A program made the position numbers and the translations under genes. A DNA stretch of 64,000 nt from an uncultured Gammaproteobacteria bacterium (lineage in GTDB: Bacteria > Pseudomonadota > Gammaproteobacteria > Steroidobacterales > Foliamicaceae), in assembly GCA_951828235.1 (NCBI GenBank), contig OX639965.1:2394129-2458128 (forward strand), written 5' to 3'. The notes under the pieces were generated by a model that made no database searches, was not told the DNA's origin, and was given only the letters and a program-made list of their open reading frames with translations. Positions 1 through 8,541 of the stretch are shown here, piece after piece (positions within the stretch are counted from its first letter, which is position 1; each line of letters opens with the position of its first letter).

Positions 1-1917
1 TCCGCGCTCGCGCAATCGCTGCCGTCGGCGTTCGAGCCCGCTGCGCCAACCCAGCCGTTTCCGGATGCCATACACGGTGCGGCGCGTAAACATATCCCCT
101 CTGGAGTCCCGATGGCCCCGCCGGTTCAGTTGCGCGGCCACCGTGGCGTCGTCAGCCCCTTCGCACAGCAGGGTCTCCAGTTCAACCAGAACCGCGTCGC
201 TGGCATGCCGGCGCACAACCGTCGAGCGCGGTTTCGGCAGATCGACGGGCCCCAGCGTCCAGGGCTTACCCCCGCGAAGACGCAGCCCGATACGAGCGCG
301 ATAGCCTTGGCGCGTTAGCGTCACGTCCTCAAGCAGCAGGCCCAGCAACCGTTTACGATCAGCGTTGCCGGTTGCCGGCGCATTCCAGACCGTGCCGAAG
401 TCGTTGGCCAGTTCGAGCAGGCGCTGGTCCTGTTCGCCGGAAGCCACGCTATCGCGGCTCTTGCCGTGCTGTTCCCGCGCTACGATGGCCTTTTCAAGCG
501 CGCCCAGCCGAGTATTCCATTCGGCCTCGAGGTTGGCGGCGACGAGGCGGTTTTCAGGATCCACTTCCATGTACCGCCGTCGCGCCAGGTCGGCTTCATG
601 GCGTAGCGCTTCGATCCGGTTGGCGTGCTGTCGGTCAACGGCGGCGCACTCGGCGCGCACCTGCTCGCGCACGGACAGCGCAAGGGCAATGTTCTGGCGA
701 TTCACCGCCGCCACAATGAAGTCCGATACCGCCGCGTCGATACTGTCCCCGTGCAGGCTCTGGCAGGTACGGGCGCCAAGGCGAACGACATTGTGCTGGC
801 AGTAGTAATACCAGCGCGCCGACTCCCTGCGTTTCGGGCGTGCCGCGACATAACGAACCTTCATCCGATGCCCGCAATGCCCGCAGATCACCCGAGACTG
901 AAGCAACGCCTGGCCCTCCCGGGGCGCCGGCTGGCGCCCCGGTCCCCGTGTGAACGCAGCCATGTTCCTTTTCAGCGTTTCCTGGTTGCGGCGATATTCG
1001 TCCCAGTCGATATACCCGACATGGGCTTCGGGTATGCAGACCTGCCACGACTCCATGGCGACGCGGGCATAGCGCACCGTGCCGTCGGGATGGCTGCGGG
1101 TACGGGTACGCCCATAGGCGAAGCAGCCGGCGTAGCGGGGATTGCGGATCATGCGCTGGATCTGGCTGTGATTGGGCACCGACCAGTGCACCTGTCCATT
1201 CATGCGGTACGGCCGCGAAGGCAGGGAGACAGCATTCTTGCGGAACCATTTCAGTGTCTGCATCGCCGAACCGAGGCGGCGGAACGTGGTGAACACCAGC
1301 TCGATGGCCTCCACGATGGCACGGTCGGGATCGAAGTCGATCTCGCCGGTGTCGGTGTAGATCAGGCCGATCGGCAGGCGCATCCTGAGTTCGCCCCGCT
1401 GCGCCTTGCTGCGCTGCCCGCCGATCAGGCGGGCGCGGATGCCCTGCAGTTCATACTCCGACAGCGCCCCCTTCAGCCCGAGCAACAGACGGTCATTGCC
1501 GTCGTTGGGATCGTACACGCCAGCCTCGTCGAGGATGAGCGTGTCGGCGATGGCGGCGATCTGCAACAGTTGGTGCCAGTCGGTGTTGTTGCGGCACAAA
1601 CGCGAGACCTCCAGACTCAGCACCAGGCCGATTTCCCCGGCGGCGATACGGGCCATGAGATCTCGGAAGCCACTGCGGTTGGCGCTGTGCGCGCCCGATT
1701 TGCCCTGATCGTCGTCGATGGTGCGGATACGCTCATCGGACCAGCCCAGCGCGATCGCGCGCTGACGCAGACCGTACTGGCGGCGCGCGCTCTCGGTATT
1801 CTCCAGCACCTGGTGCATGGAGGATTGACGGATGTACAGACAGGCTTCGCGCTGACGGTGATCGTCGGTGACCTTGTAGGACATGGACTCAAGCATGGCG
1901 GCCTTCTCCCGCTTCAT
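1..1917 (-). CDS. Large serine recombinase, C-terminus beyond window
   Basis: Site-specific DNA recombinase of the resolvase/invertase superfamily. The minus-strand frame opens at 1917 (an alternative ATG is at 1896) and stays open to base 1, giving about 639 visible codons. Near the N-terminus YIRQSS carries the likely nucleophile (Ser32). The resolvase domain continues through SRLCRNN and LKGALSEYEL, followed by a recombinase domain, a CxxC zinc ribbon (CGHC, with later YYYC and TCQS), a coiled-coil segment, and a C-terminal Arg-rich segment (RGHRDSRG, FTRRTVYG). The gene overlaps the 3' end of the small upstream gene, so translation is probably coupled. Together with the next three minus-strand genes it looks like a mobile recombination module. 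The family call is firm; the attachment sites are not visible. Confidence 0.9.
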   Translation of the reverse strand, partial: MKREKAAMLESMSYKVTDDHRQREACLYIRQSSMHQVLENTESARRQYGLRQRAIALGWSDERIRTIDDDQGKSGAHSANRSGFRDLMARIAAGEIGLVLSLEVSRLCRNNTDWHQLLQIAAIADTLILDEAGVYDPNDGNDRLLLGLKGALSEYELQGIRARLIGGQRSKAQRGELRMRLPIGLIYTDTGEIDFDPDRAIVEAIELVFTTFRRLGSAMQTLKWFRKNAVSLPSRPYRMNGQVHWSVPNHSQIQRMIRNPRYAGCFAYGRTRTRSHPDGTVRYARVAMESWQVCIPEAHVGYIDWDEYRRNQETLKRNMAAFTRGPGRQPAPREGQALLQSRVICGHCGHRMKVRYVAARPKRRESARWYYYCQHNVVRLGARTCQSLHGDSIDAAVSDFIVAAVNRQNIALALSVREQVRAECAAVDRQHANRIEALRHEADLARRRYMEVDPENRLVAANLEAEWNTRLGALEKAIVAREQHGKSRDSVASGEQDQRLLELANDFGTVWNAPATGNADRKRLLGLLLEDVTLTRQGYRARIGLRLRGGKPWTLGPVDLPKPRSTVVRRHASDAVLVELETLLCEGADDATVAAQLNRRGHRDSRGDMFTRRTVYGIRKRLGWRSGLERRRQRLRERG

Positions 1918-2188
1918 GTACGAGCAGCTCATGGATCATCCGGGCGGCCGCCCCTGTCACGGCGGTGCACTCGGATACCGGTAGCGGATCCCGTGACGAC
2001 GCCACGGAGGTGGGGACTGCAGCCGGTGGATCCGGAGGCGCGGTTAGCGTCAGCGCACGGGCCATGCCGTGGTGGCACAGCAGGCCGATCGCCTGGCTGC
2101 GGCCGCCGATGCACCATTGCCGGCGCCAGCCGTCATAGCGGCGCACGCTATCGACATCAATCGACAGCGCCGGCGGCAGTGAGGTCAT
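1889..2188 (-). CDS. Small protein of the recombinase module
   Basis: A 99-residue protein beginning MTSLPPALSIDVD and containing RRQWCIGGRSQAIGLLCHHG. I do not recognise a domain. The start at 2188 overlaps the stop of the HTH gene by ATGA, and its own end overlaps the recombinase start, so it sits in a tightly coupled three-gene series. That position suggests an accessory or regulatory subunit of the recombinase. No membrane segment or signal peptide is evident. The reading is supported mainly by the overlaps at both ends, not by homology. Confidence 0.55.
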   Translation of the reverse strand: MTSLPPALSIDVDSVRRYDGWRRQWCIGGRSQAIGLLCHHGMARALTLTAPPDPPAAVPTSVASSRDPLPVSECTAVTGAAARMIHELLVHEAGEGRHA

Positions 2189-2634
2189 CGTTGTCTGGCC
2201 GTTTTTTTTGCCAGCGCCTTGTCGAGGCTGCGCGGGTGGATCCGTACGCCGAACTGCGCCTCGATCAGGGGCACGAGTCTGCGGCTGCCGAGCGGCCCGT
2301 GTTCGGCCCGGCAATGGAGGACGAATGCGAGGATCTCGGGCGTGATCTTGTGGGCGCCGCGCGGACCGCGCCGCTGCGGAATGAGTCCCTGAAGCCCGCC
2401 CTCGCGGAAGGCCCGGTTGGCGCGCACGCAGGTGGGTACCGAAAGGCCGAACCGGGCCGCCGCCTCCTTGAGGGGAACGCCCCGTACGGTGCAACGCACC
2501 ATCTCGTAGCGGACCTGCAGCAGGTCGCGCGGATCGAAGAACGCGTTGTCGTGGAACAGCGGGTCGGTGACCGTGTCCGGGCGCGGATTGAGCGTGCCGG
2601 ATTGGCGCAGGCGGTCGGTCTTTTTGTCGGGCAT
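2185..2634 (-). CDS. Helix-turn-helix protein of the recombinase module
   Basis: A 149-residue DNA-binding protein. The central segment (VPLKEAAARFGLSVPTCVRA) matches a transposase/invertase-type helix-turn-helix, followed by LIPQRRGPRGAHKITPEIL, a typical linker to a second winged helix. The ATG at 2634 is preferred because AGGA lies about 9 bases upstream; a longer in-frame start exists at 2670. The stop overlaps the next start by ATGA. It probably regulates, or acts with, the downstream serine recombinase. No DDE catalytic domain is present, so it is not a transposase itself. Confidence 0.75.
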   Translation of the reverse strand: MPDKKTDRLRQSGTLNPRPDTVTDPLFHDNAFFDPRDLLQVRYEMVRCTVRGVPLKEAAARFGLSVPTCVRANRAFREGGLQGLIPQRRGPRGAHKITPEILAFVLHCRAEHGPLGSRRLVPLIEAQFGVRIHPRSLDKALAKKTARQR

Positions 2635-2670
2635 GGCGCGGATCCTGATTGAGCGAACCGTAATGATCAT

Positions 2671-2700
2671 AATATATTACTCCATCATTGACAGTATCAA
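2671..2700 (-). promoter_or_regulatory. Candidate promoter of the HTH-recombinase operon
   Basis: Reading the minus strand, TTGATA (2700-2695) and TATATT (2676-2671) are 18 bases apart, about 36 bases before the HTH start at 2634. The surrounding sequence is AT-rich against a GC-rich background. Assigned by pattern only. Confidence 0.4.
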
Positions 2701-2824
2701 CCAGCCGTTTCCCTCCATGGGGTAGTAAGACAATTGGAATATCGAGAACTGTGCTGCAAGAACCGTCCCCAAACCCCGATGCCGATTCCATGTCTGCGTA
2801 AAATACATTGATCATTATGCGCCC

Positions 2825-3073
2825 TTATTTCTGATCGTCCAGAAGCACGTCAACCTGCGCCCGAAGCGCCTCAAGATCGTCCGGCCGGAACAGCGAACGC
2901 CCCGCCGAGAGCCGCTCAAAGTCGTCCACCGTGCGCCGGTCCGTCCAGGCAACCGGCAGGCTGCGAACCGTCGCCTCATCGACAATGCAGCGCACCAATG
3001 AAACACCGCCGGTAGTTACACACCGCTGCAGCGGGAACGCCCGCCCCGACCACGGATGGAATGGATGGGTCAC
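2825..3073 (-). CDS. DUF5372 family protein
   Basis: An 82-residue protein starting at a GTG (3073). The N-terminal [13 protein letters not shown] and the later RSLPVAWTD and [12 protein letters not shown] segments match the DUF5372 family, small proteins often encoded beside serine recombinases. Their function is unknown. It lies on the same strand as, and upstream of, the HTH protein, small protein and recombinase, separated from the HTH gene by about 190 bases containing a candidate promoter. Its start lies about 60 bases from the truncated IS21 transposase, so the module appears to end or to have inserted here. Confidence 0.7.
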   Translation of the reverse strand: MTHPFHPWSGRAFPLQRCVTTGGVSLVRCIVDEATVRSLPVAWTDRRTVDDFERLSAGRSLFRPDDLEALRAQVDVLLDDQK

Positions 3074-3132
3074 CTCGACGACGTCGGTTGGCTGTCGCGA
3101 CCGTTGCGCTGAGTTTGCATTTGGTGACCAGT

Positions 3133-3915
3133 AACAAGGCGAAGGTGGAGACCGGCGTGTTGGTGGTGGAGCGCTGGATCCTGGCCGCGCTTCGGCGCCG
3201 CCAGTTCTTCTCCCTGGGGGAGCTCAATGGCGCGATCCGTGCGCTGCTGGAACCGCTCAACACGCGCCCCTTTAAGAAGTTGCCGGGTTGCCGCCGCAGC
3301 CGTTTTGAGGAACTGGACCGCCCCGCTCTTAAGCCGCTGCCGGCGCAACCCTATGTCTATGCCGAATGGAAGAAGGCCCGGGTGCATATCGATTACCACG
3401 TGGCCATGGACGGGCATTACTACTCCGTTCCCTACACGCTGATCAAAAAGGCCGTCGAGGTTCGTGTCACCCGCCACACCGTGGAGTGCTTTTACCGCGG
3501 CGAGCGGGTGGCCAGCCACCGCCGCTCGCATCGCAAGGGCGGCCACACCACGGTGGCGGCGCACATGCCCGAAGCGCACCGCCAGGCCGGCGAGTGGTCG
3601 CCCCGGCGGCTGATGCAATGGGCGGCCAAAAACGGCCCGGCCACCGGCCAGTTGATCCGCGCGGTGCTGGACTCCAGAAAACACCCGCAGCAGGCGTACC
3701 GCGCCTGCCTGGGCATCTTAAGGCTGGGCAAAGCCTATGGTGGCGAACGCCTGGAGGCGGCCTGCCGGCGGGCGCTGGCCTTGGGCAGCTGCCGCTACAA
3801 GAGCATCGAATCGATCCTCAAGAACCGGCTCGACGAAAAGCCGCTTGCCGAGCAGCCGGAACTGGCCCTGCCGGACGCGCACAGCAACATCCGTGGGCCG
3901 GAGTACTACCACTGA
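3133..3915 (+). pseudogene. istA: IS21 transposase IstA, C-terminal remnant
   Basis: From about 3133 the frame encodes [19 protein letters not shown] and continues through [18 protein letters not shown] to GPEYYH, the usual C-terminal half of IstA. The helix-turn-helix and DDE catalytic region normally preceding KAKVE is absent. In-frame upstream codons (from 3061) are unrelated sequence antisense to the DUF5372 start. The protein should not transpose by itself. istB follows 11 bases after the stop. Confidence 0.85.
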
Positions 3916-3926
3916 AGGAGAACCTC

Positions 3927-4685
3927 ATGCTGCAACATCCCACCCTGGACAAACTCAAAAACCTCAAGTTCACCGGCATGGCCGCGGCGCTGGCCGACCA
4001 GATGGCCATGGAGAATATCCATGAACTGAGCTTCGAGGAGCGCCTTGGATTACTGGTGGACCGCGAAGCCGCCGAACGCGAGAGCCGGCGCCTGACCAGC
4101 CGGCTGCGGCGGGCCCGGCTACGACACAACGCCGCGTTGGAAGACATCGACCTGCGAAGCCCCCGCGGACTGGATCGGGGACTGATCCAGTCGCTGGCCG
4201 CCTGCCAGTGGGTGAGGGAGCACCTCAACGTCCTGATCGCCGGTCCCACCGGAGTCGGCAAGACCTGGCTGGCCTGCGCGCTCGCCCACAAGGCCTGCCG
4301 CGAAGGCTATACCGCCCAGTACTTCCGCCTCGCCCAACTGTTGCGCGAGTTGACCATCGCCAAGGGCGACGGACGTTACACCAAACTGCTGGCCCGGCTC
4401 GCCCGAACCGAGGTCCTGGTACTCGACGACTGGGGACTGGCCAAGCCCAATGCCGAAAATCGCCGCGACCTGCTCGAAGTGCTCGAAGATCGCCACGACC
4501 GCCGCGCCACCATCGCCGCCAGCCAACTGCCCATCGACCAATGGCACACCGCCATCGGCGACCCCACCCTGGCCGACGCCATACTGGACCGGCTGATCCA
4601 CAACGCCTACCCGATCAACATGAAAGGAGAATCCATGCGAAAACGACAATCCCGGTTGACGAACCACGACCCTTCCGGGCCATAA
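3927..4685 (+). CDS. istB: IS21 helper ATPase IstB
   Basis: A 252-residue AAA+ ATPase that assists IS21 transposition. The Walker A motif GPTGVGKT and the Walker B motif VLVLDDWGL are intact, followed by the sensor region AASQLPIDQWH. The ATG at 3927 has GGAG 7 bases upstream and starts 11 bases after the istA stop. A longer open frame upstream is only an out-of-frame read of istA. The gene looks complete although its partner istA is truncated. Confidence 0.92.
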   Translation: MLQHPTLDKLKNLKFTGMAAALADQMAMENIHELSFEERLGLLVDREAAERESRRLTSRLRRARLRHNAALEDIDLRSPRGLDRGLIQSLAACQWVREHLNVLIAGPTGVGKTWLACALAHKACREGYTAQYFRLAQLLRELTIAKGDGRYTKLLARLARTEVLVLDDWGLAKPNAENRRDLLEVLEDRHDRRATIAASQLPIDQWHTAIGDPTLADAILDRLIHNAYPINMKGESMRKRQSRLTNHDPSGP

Positions 4686-4714
4686 TGCAAAACCCGCGTC
4701 GCTATGCAACCAAC

Positions 4715-4783
4715 GGTGGCAGCTTTGCTCCGGTCCAGGTGGCAGGCTTCACATGGAACAGGCGGCAGACTTCAGCGGTTTAC
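4715..4783 (+). repeat. IS21 right-end terminal repeats
   Basis: Three copies of GGYGGCAG begin at 4715, 4738 and 4761, a 23-base period, with similar bases after each. Multiple short repeats at the ends are typical of IS21-family transposase binding sites. The exact tip was not determined. Confidence 0.65.
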
Positions 4784-4869
4784 GCACTCAAGATACTATA
4801 TGGCTCGTATTCTTGGTCAGCAAGCATTTATTGTTCTACTGAAAGTAAGTCTGGACCGGGAGGTTCAAC

Positions 4870-5613
4870 ATGATTGGCATGAACGAAAAAACACTCATTC
4901 CGACTGCTCCATATGAACGTATGCCCACTTGCCCGGACCACAGAGTGTCGAGGCGCGAAGTATTAGGAAAATTAACCGCGCTGGGTGCTTTGACTCTCGC
5001 GTCGCCGTCTCTCGCGCAAGAGGACAAGCGCTACGGGTTTGATCCAGATGGACCAATGCCAACACCTGATCAGTTCCTGGGCCCCTTTTATCCAGTGAAA
5101 AAGCCACTCGACGGGGGCACAGACATGACCCGTCTTAAAGGCAGAGATGGGTTGGCGTTGGGGGAGGTCATCGAGGTCTCTGGCAAAGTCATTAACTTGC
5201 ATGGTGAACCTTGTCCAAACGTCGCCATGGAAATTTGGCAGCCGAATGCGGCTGGTCGCTACACACACCCGAACGATCTTAATCCTGCGCCAATTGATCC
5301 CAACTTCGATGGGTACGCGACCATGGTTACAGATGAAGAGGGACGATACAGGTTTAAGACTGTTAAACCCGGAGCCTACCCGGTAATTGATGATTATTGG
5401 CGTCCTCCCCATATTCACTATCAATTGACTGGATCATACGATCGACTGGTTACTCAGATGTACTTTCCAAACGAGCCGTTGAATGAGTTGGATCCGGTGC
5501 TGCAGGTGGCTTGGGCGAATGAAACGCTTATCGGTTCCTATTCAACGCCTGAATCAGAGAGTGCCTCAGGGTCGCGAGGAGTGAACTGGGATATTGTGCT
5601 GATACGTGGCTAA
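4870..5613 (+). CDS. Exported intradiol ring-cleavage dioxygenase
   Basis: Non-haem Fe(III) dioxygenase of the protocatechuate 3,4-/catechol 1,2-dioxygenase family, 247 residues, predicted to cleave a catecholic ring. A Tat-like leader (SRREVLGKLTALGALTLASP, then a Leu-Ala-Gln cleavage site) precedes the catalytic domain. The iron ligands are visible: Tyr in GRYTHPND, Tyr in the YPVIDDYW stretch, and the two His of RPPHIHYQ. GGGAGG lies 6 bases before the ATG. It shares an operon with the VOC gene 17 bases downstream. Local GC content is visibly lower than in the flanking IS elements. The substrate is not deducible. Confidence 0.88.
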   Translation: MIGMNEKTLIPTAPYERMPTCPDHRVSRREVLGKLTALGALTLASPSLAQEDKRYGFDPDGPMPTPDQFLGPFYPVKKPLDGGTDMTRLKGRDGLALGEVIEVSGKVINLHGEPCPNVAMEIWQPNAAGRYTHPNDLNPAPIDPNFDGYATMVTDEEGRYRFKTVKPGAYPVIDDYWRPPHIHYQLTGSYDRLVTQMYFPNEPLNELDPVLQVAWANETLIGSYSTPESESASGSRGVNWDIVLIRG

Positions 5614-6459
5614 TCGGACTGAAATTCAAGATGAACGAAACTCCAGGTACGTCAGCCTCCGGCTTTAGTGAAATCGTTATTTCCGTTGAGGAGATTTCCT
5701 GGCTGCGAGACGCACTCACCAAGGTGGCCGGTTGGTCCGCTCTGGATTTACCGGATGCACCACCCGGGCAGCACACCGCGTGGCACGTTCCGCCAGAGTG
5801 TACGCGCATCGAACAATGTCTCTTAACAGCCGAAAATGACTCCACTGGCCATCTCCGATTGGTCAAATTCCATGGCGCCAGTGGCGCTGTGATGCGGTCT
5901 TCTCAACGCACCTGGGACGTTGGAGGTATATTTGACGTCGATGTTTACGTGAATGATGTTGATCGTATTTACCGAGAGTTCCAGCGAGCGGGATGGACGG
6001 CATTTGGTGAACCTGTCGACTACTCCTGGGGTGGTTTTGAAGTGCGTCAATCCTTGGCGCTCACGCCGGATGGTATTGCCTTCGGAATGCTTCAGCCCTA
6101 CGGCAAAGTCCTGATTGACCTGCCCAAGTACGCTCATATGAGCCGAGCCTTTAATTCTGCTCAAATCGTCGAGGACTTTGACCAAAGCCTGGCCTTCTAT
6201 ACGGAAAAACTCGGCTGGAAAACGCTCGTCAATTCTGTGGTAAAGGATACCGAGGAGCCAGGACGAGACGTCATGGGCATTCCTATGCCTCTAGCGAAGA
6301 CAGTCGAAAGGCGTGTAGCCATCGTACACCCAGACGGCACGAACGAAGGCTCTGCCGAGATCATTGAGATGCGTGAAATCCAGGGAAAACACTTCGGCAA
6401 GAGATGTGTTGCCCCAAACCCTCATGTTCGCTGCGCTGAACACCCCGCGGTGATGTAAC

Positions 6460-6742
6460 TGAGATTCCGGGGAGGCGGCGAACCGACCTCCCCGGAGTTG
6501 GCTGGCGCTTCGTCCCGGTGCATGATCCGGTTACGGAATCGGATCGAGGACGCTTTTATTTTCGGCGCCCTATGAGCCCGTTCTCAAACTGTCCCCGGCC
6601 GGCGTCGTCGAGCCCCGCGTTGTGCCCGGCTTGGCCGAGGACGAACAGCAAAACGAACCGCAACCTTCACCGGTTGCGAGTCTGCTATCCGCCGGCCGTC
6701 CGTTTCCGTTTCGATCGACAACCATCATACGGAGGAAGCACC
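6460..6742 (+). ncRNA. Candidate bridge-RNA region in IS110 left end
   Basis: IS110-family elements with a long left end express a structured bridge RNA from it. Here the non-coding stretch before the transposase contains a perfect 9-base-pair hairpin (6467-6475 with 6487-6495, 11-base loop) and a 7-base-pair hairpin (6659-6665 with 6672-6678). The same sequence is in copy 2. I could not identify the target- and donor-binding loops, so the limits are only approximate. Confidence 0.5.
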
Positions 6743-8014
6743 ATGCCACCGACAAGAATACCAACCGATGCCCTGCACGTCATTCATGCCCGCGCCGCCG
6801 GACTGGACGTGCACAAGATGCAGATCACCGCCAGCGTGCGGCTGGCCCGGCCCGGCGAGGAGGCGGAGGTCCACACCGACACGTTCAGCGCCTTGCCCAG
6901 CGGACTGGCAGAACTCACCGAATGGCTGGGGCGCCACGAAGTCACCGCAGCGGTCATGGAGGCCACCGGCGTGTACTGGGAGGCCGTGTTCGACGCGCTG
7001 GAATCGGCCGGCGTCGAGCCCATCGTGGTCCACGCCCAGCGCGTCAAGCAGATCAAGGGCCGCAAGACCGATGTCGCCGACAGCGTCTGGCTGGCCCGCA
7101 TCTGCCAGTTCGGCCTGTGCACGCCGAGCTTCGTGCCGCCGGCGGAGTTCCGCGACCTGCGCAAGCTCTCGCGCCAGCGGCGCAAGGTGGTGCGCCTGCG
7201 CGCGACGCTGCGCACCCGCATCCATCAGGTCCTCGACGGCGCCGGCGCGCGCGTCGGCGGGTTGCTCTCGGATGTGTTCGGCGCCAACGGCCGGCGCATC
7301 CTCGACGGACTGGCCGCCGCACAACCGCCTGAGGACATCCTCGCCGGACTCTCCCATCATGTCCGTCATCGGCTCGGCGAATTGTGCGACGCGCTCGACG
7401 CGAACCTCTCCGCCCAGGCCCGGTTCATCCTCAACGACCAGTTGGACGCCTTCGACCGCGCCGGCGAACGCATCGCCGCCTACGACGCCCTCATCCACGA
7501 ACGGCTGACTCCCTACCGCGACCGCATCGATCGGCTGACCACCCTGCCCGGCGTCGATCAGGCCTCGGCCTGCGCCATCTTCATCGAACTCGGCCCGGAC
7601 ATCGGTGTGTTCCCCACCGCAAGGCAGTGCGCCGCCTGGGCCGGCCTGTGCCCCGGCAACAACGAAAGCGCCGGCAAACGCCGCGCCGGCACAACCCGCA
7701 AGGGCAACCCCTTCCTGCGAAGCCTGCTCGTCGAATGCGCCCACGGCGCCGCCCGAACCGCCGACTGCCAGTTCCGGGGCTACCACAAGGCCCTGACCGT
7801 CCGACGCGGCTACAAACGCGCCACCGTCGCCACCGCCCACAAGATGCTGCGCTGCATCCACGCGATGCTCTCCAACGGCAGCGTCTACCGCGACCCGCAC
7901 ACCGACTACGAGGCCCTCATGGTCAAGCGCAACGCGCCGCGATGGATCGCCATGCTCAAAAAACACGGTGTCGATCCCTCCATCTGGGCCCACAAGAAAC
8001 CGGCCGCCGCCTGA
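6743..8014 (+). CDS. IS110-family DEDD transposase
   Basis: A 423-residue recombinase. The N-terminal RuvC-like domain shows AAGLDVHK and AAVMEATGVYW, then KTDVADSVWLAR, carrying the acidic DEDD residues. The C-terminal Tnp_20 domain starts at TLPGVDQASA and contains the conserved SAGKRRAGTTRKGNPFLR segment with its nucleophile serine region. GGAGGAA lies 7 bases before the ATG at 6743; a longer frame from 6518 runs through the structured left end and is unlikely. It differs from copy 2 by one residue near the C-terminus (Ile versus Thr in DPSxWAHKK). Confidence 0.93.
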   Translation: MPPTRIPTDALHVIHARAAGLDVHKMQITASVRLARPGEEAEVHTDTFSALPSGLAELTEWLGRHEVTAAVMEATGVYWEAVFDALESAGVEPIVVHAQRVKQIKGRKTDVADSVWLARICQFGLCTPSFVPPAEFRDLRKLSRQRRKVVRLRATLRTRIHQVLDGAGARVGGLLSDVFGANGRRILDGLAAAQPPEDILAGLSHHVRHRLGELCDALDANLSAQARFILNDQLDAFDRAGERIAAYDALIHERLTPYRDRIDRLTTLPGVDQASACAIFIELGPDIGVFPTARQCAAWAGLCPGNNESAGKRRAGTTRKGNPFLRSLLVECAHGAARTADCQFRGYHKALTVRRGYKRATVATAHKMLRCIHAMLSNGSVYRDPHTDYEALMVKRNAPRWIAMLKKHGVDPSIWAHKKPAAA

Positions 8015-8176
8015 CCATCGCGCCAATCCACATCGCCCAAGCGCGACCCGCGTCCGAATCCAGGCCATAACAGCGGGGCCGCCGAAAAACGAATGCCACC
8101 GCGCCGCGGCGACGACTTCACCACCGACCGGATAACCGGCCGGATGATGCACCGCGCCTCAATACACAGAATCCCA

Positions 8177-8192
8177 CTGTGTAGTTACACAG
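8177..8192 (+). repeat. IS110 right-end subterminal stem
   Basis: CTGTGTA-GT-TACACAG is a perfect 7-base-pair inverted repeat lying immediately before the terminal CAA. The same stem is at 42259-42274 in copy 2. Confidence 0.6.
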
Positions 8193-8541
8193 CAAATACC
8201 GGATACCTGGCTGCAAGGTTTCCTGTCACAGATCTCGAAAAGTACGCTGGTGATCTGCGTCAGCGAAAAGTGGAGTTTTATTCTGAACTATCTGAGATTT
8301 TGATTGAGCCATACGGTATCGCAAAGTGCTTTAGCGTGAGAACTCCAGATGGGGCAATTCTTGAGTTCTTTGAAATCAAAGGTAATTCCGGCTAACTTTT
8401 GCCTCCGCTAATCGCAAGTGAGCTTTTGACCGTTCCTTCGTAATTCGAGCCATGTCGCATGAGGAGACCCCCACAATGCGCCTGGCCTGCGGGGTACGCT
8501 AACCTCTGACAATTGCGCTTGGGGCCGTTCGCGGAGACATC

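Larger units (their letters stand above)
3133..4783 (+). mobile_element. IS21-family element, 5'-truncated
   Basis: The element contains the 3' part of istA, a complete istB, and a right end with three repeats of 23-base period. The left end and the catalytic N-terminal half of IstA are missing; IS21-like sequence begins near 3133, right beside the DUF5372 gene of the recombinase module. Both boundaries are approximate. Confidence 0.75.
6415..8195 (+). mobile_element. IS110-family element, copy 1
   Basis: A 1,781-base element defined by comparison with the inverted copy at 42256-44036: identity begins at CAAACCCTC and ends at ACACAGCAA on both. There is a long non-coding left end (about 330 bases), a DEDD transposase gene, and a right end of about 180 bases with a subterminal stem. 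There is no target duplication beyond the shared CAA, as expected for the family. It interrupts the VOC gene. Confidence 0.9.
5631..8395 (+). pseudogene. VOC-family protein gene split by IS110
   Basis: The first part (5631-6417) encodes two glyoxalase/VOC-like repeats (for example YVNDVDRIYREFQRAGW and FDQSLAFYTEKLGWKT). The second part (8196-8395) encodes the missing end, with NTGYLAARFPVTDLEKYAG and VRTPDGAILEFFE. The IS110 element lies between them. If the element is removed between its two CAA triplets (6415-6417 and 8193-8195), the frame is restored exactly through KRCVAPNTGYLAA, giving a predicted 328-residue protein. It follows the intradiol dioxygenase and probably served the same aromatic pathway. 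As it stands, translation runs 13 codons past the joint and ends in the element at 6458. Confidence 0.88.

Noticed and set aside
625..2652. 675-codon open frame on the plus strand
   Set aside because: It is antisense to the serine recombinase and HTH genes, whose minus-strand frames have clear domain motifs; low-stop antisense frames are common at this GC content.
2671..2815. A minus-strand frame from 2815 running through the HTH gene in another phase
   Set aside because: Only its last 99 codons (from 2188) are likely translated; the rest overlaps the HTH protein, which has clear homology.
3366..4685. A 439-codon frame starting well upstream of istB
   Set aside because: The first 187 codons are istA read out of frame; the ribosome-binding site and homology begin at 3927.
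6725..8152. 475-codon minus-strand frame inside IS110 copy 1 (and its mirror at 42299-43726)
   Set aside because: It is the antisense shadow of the transposase; its composition is repetitive Gly/Ala/Val without any domain.
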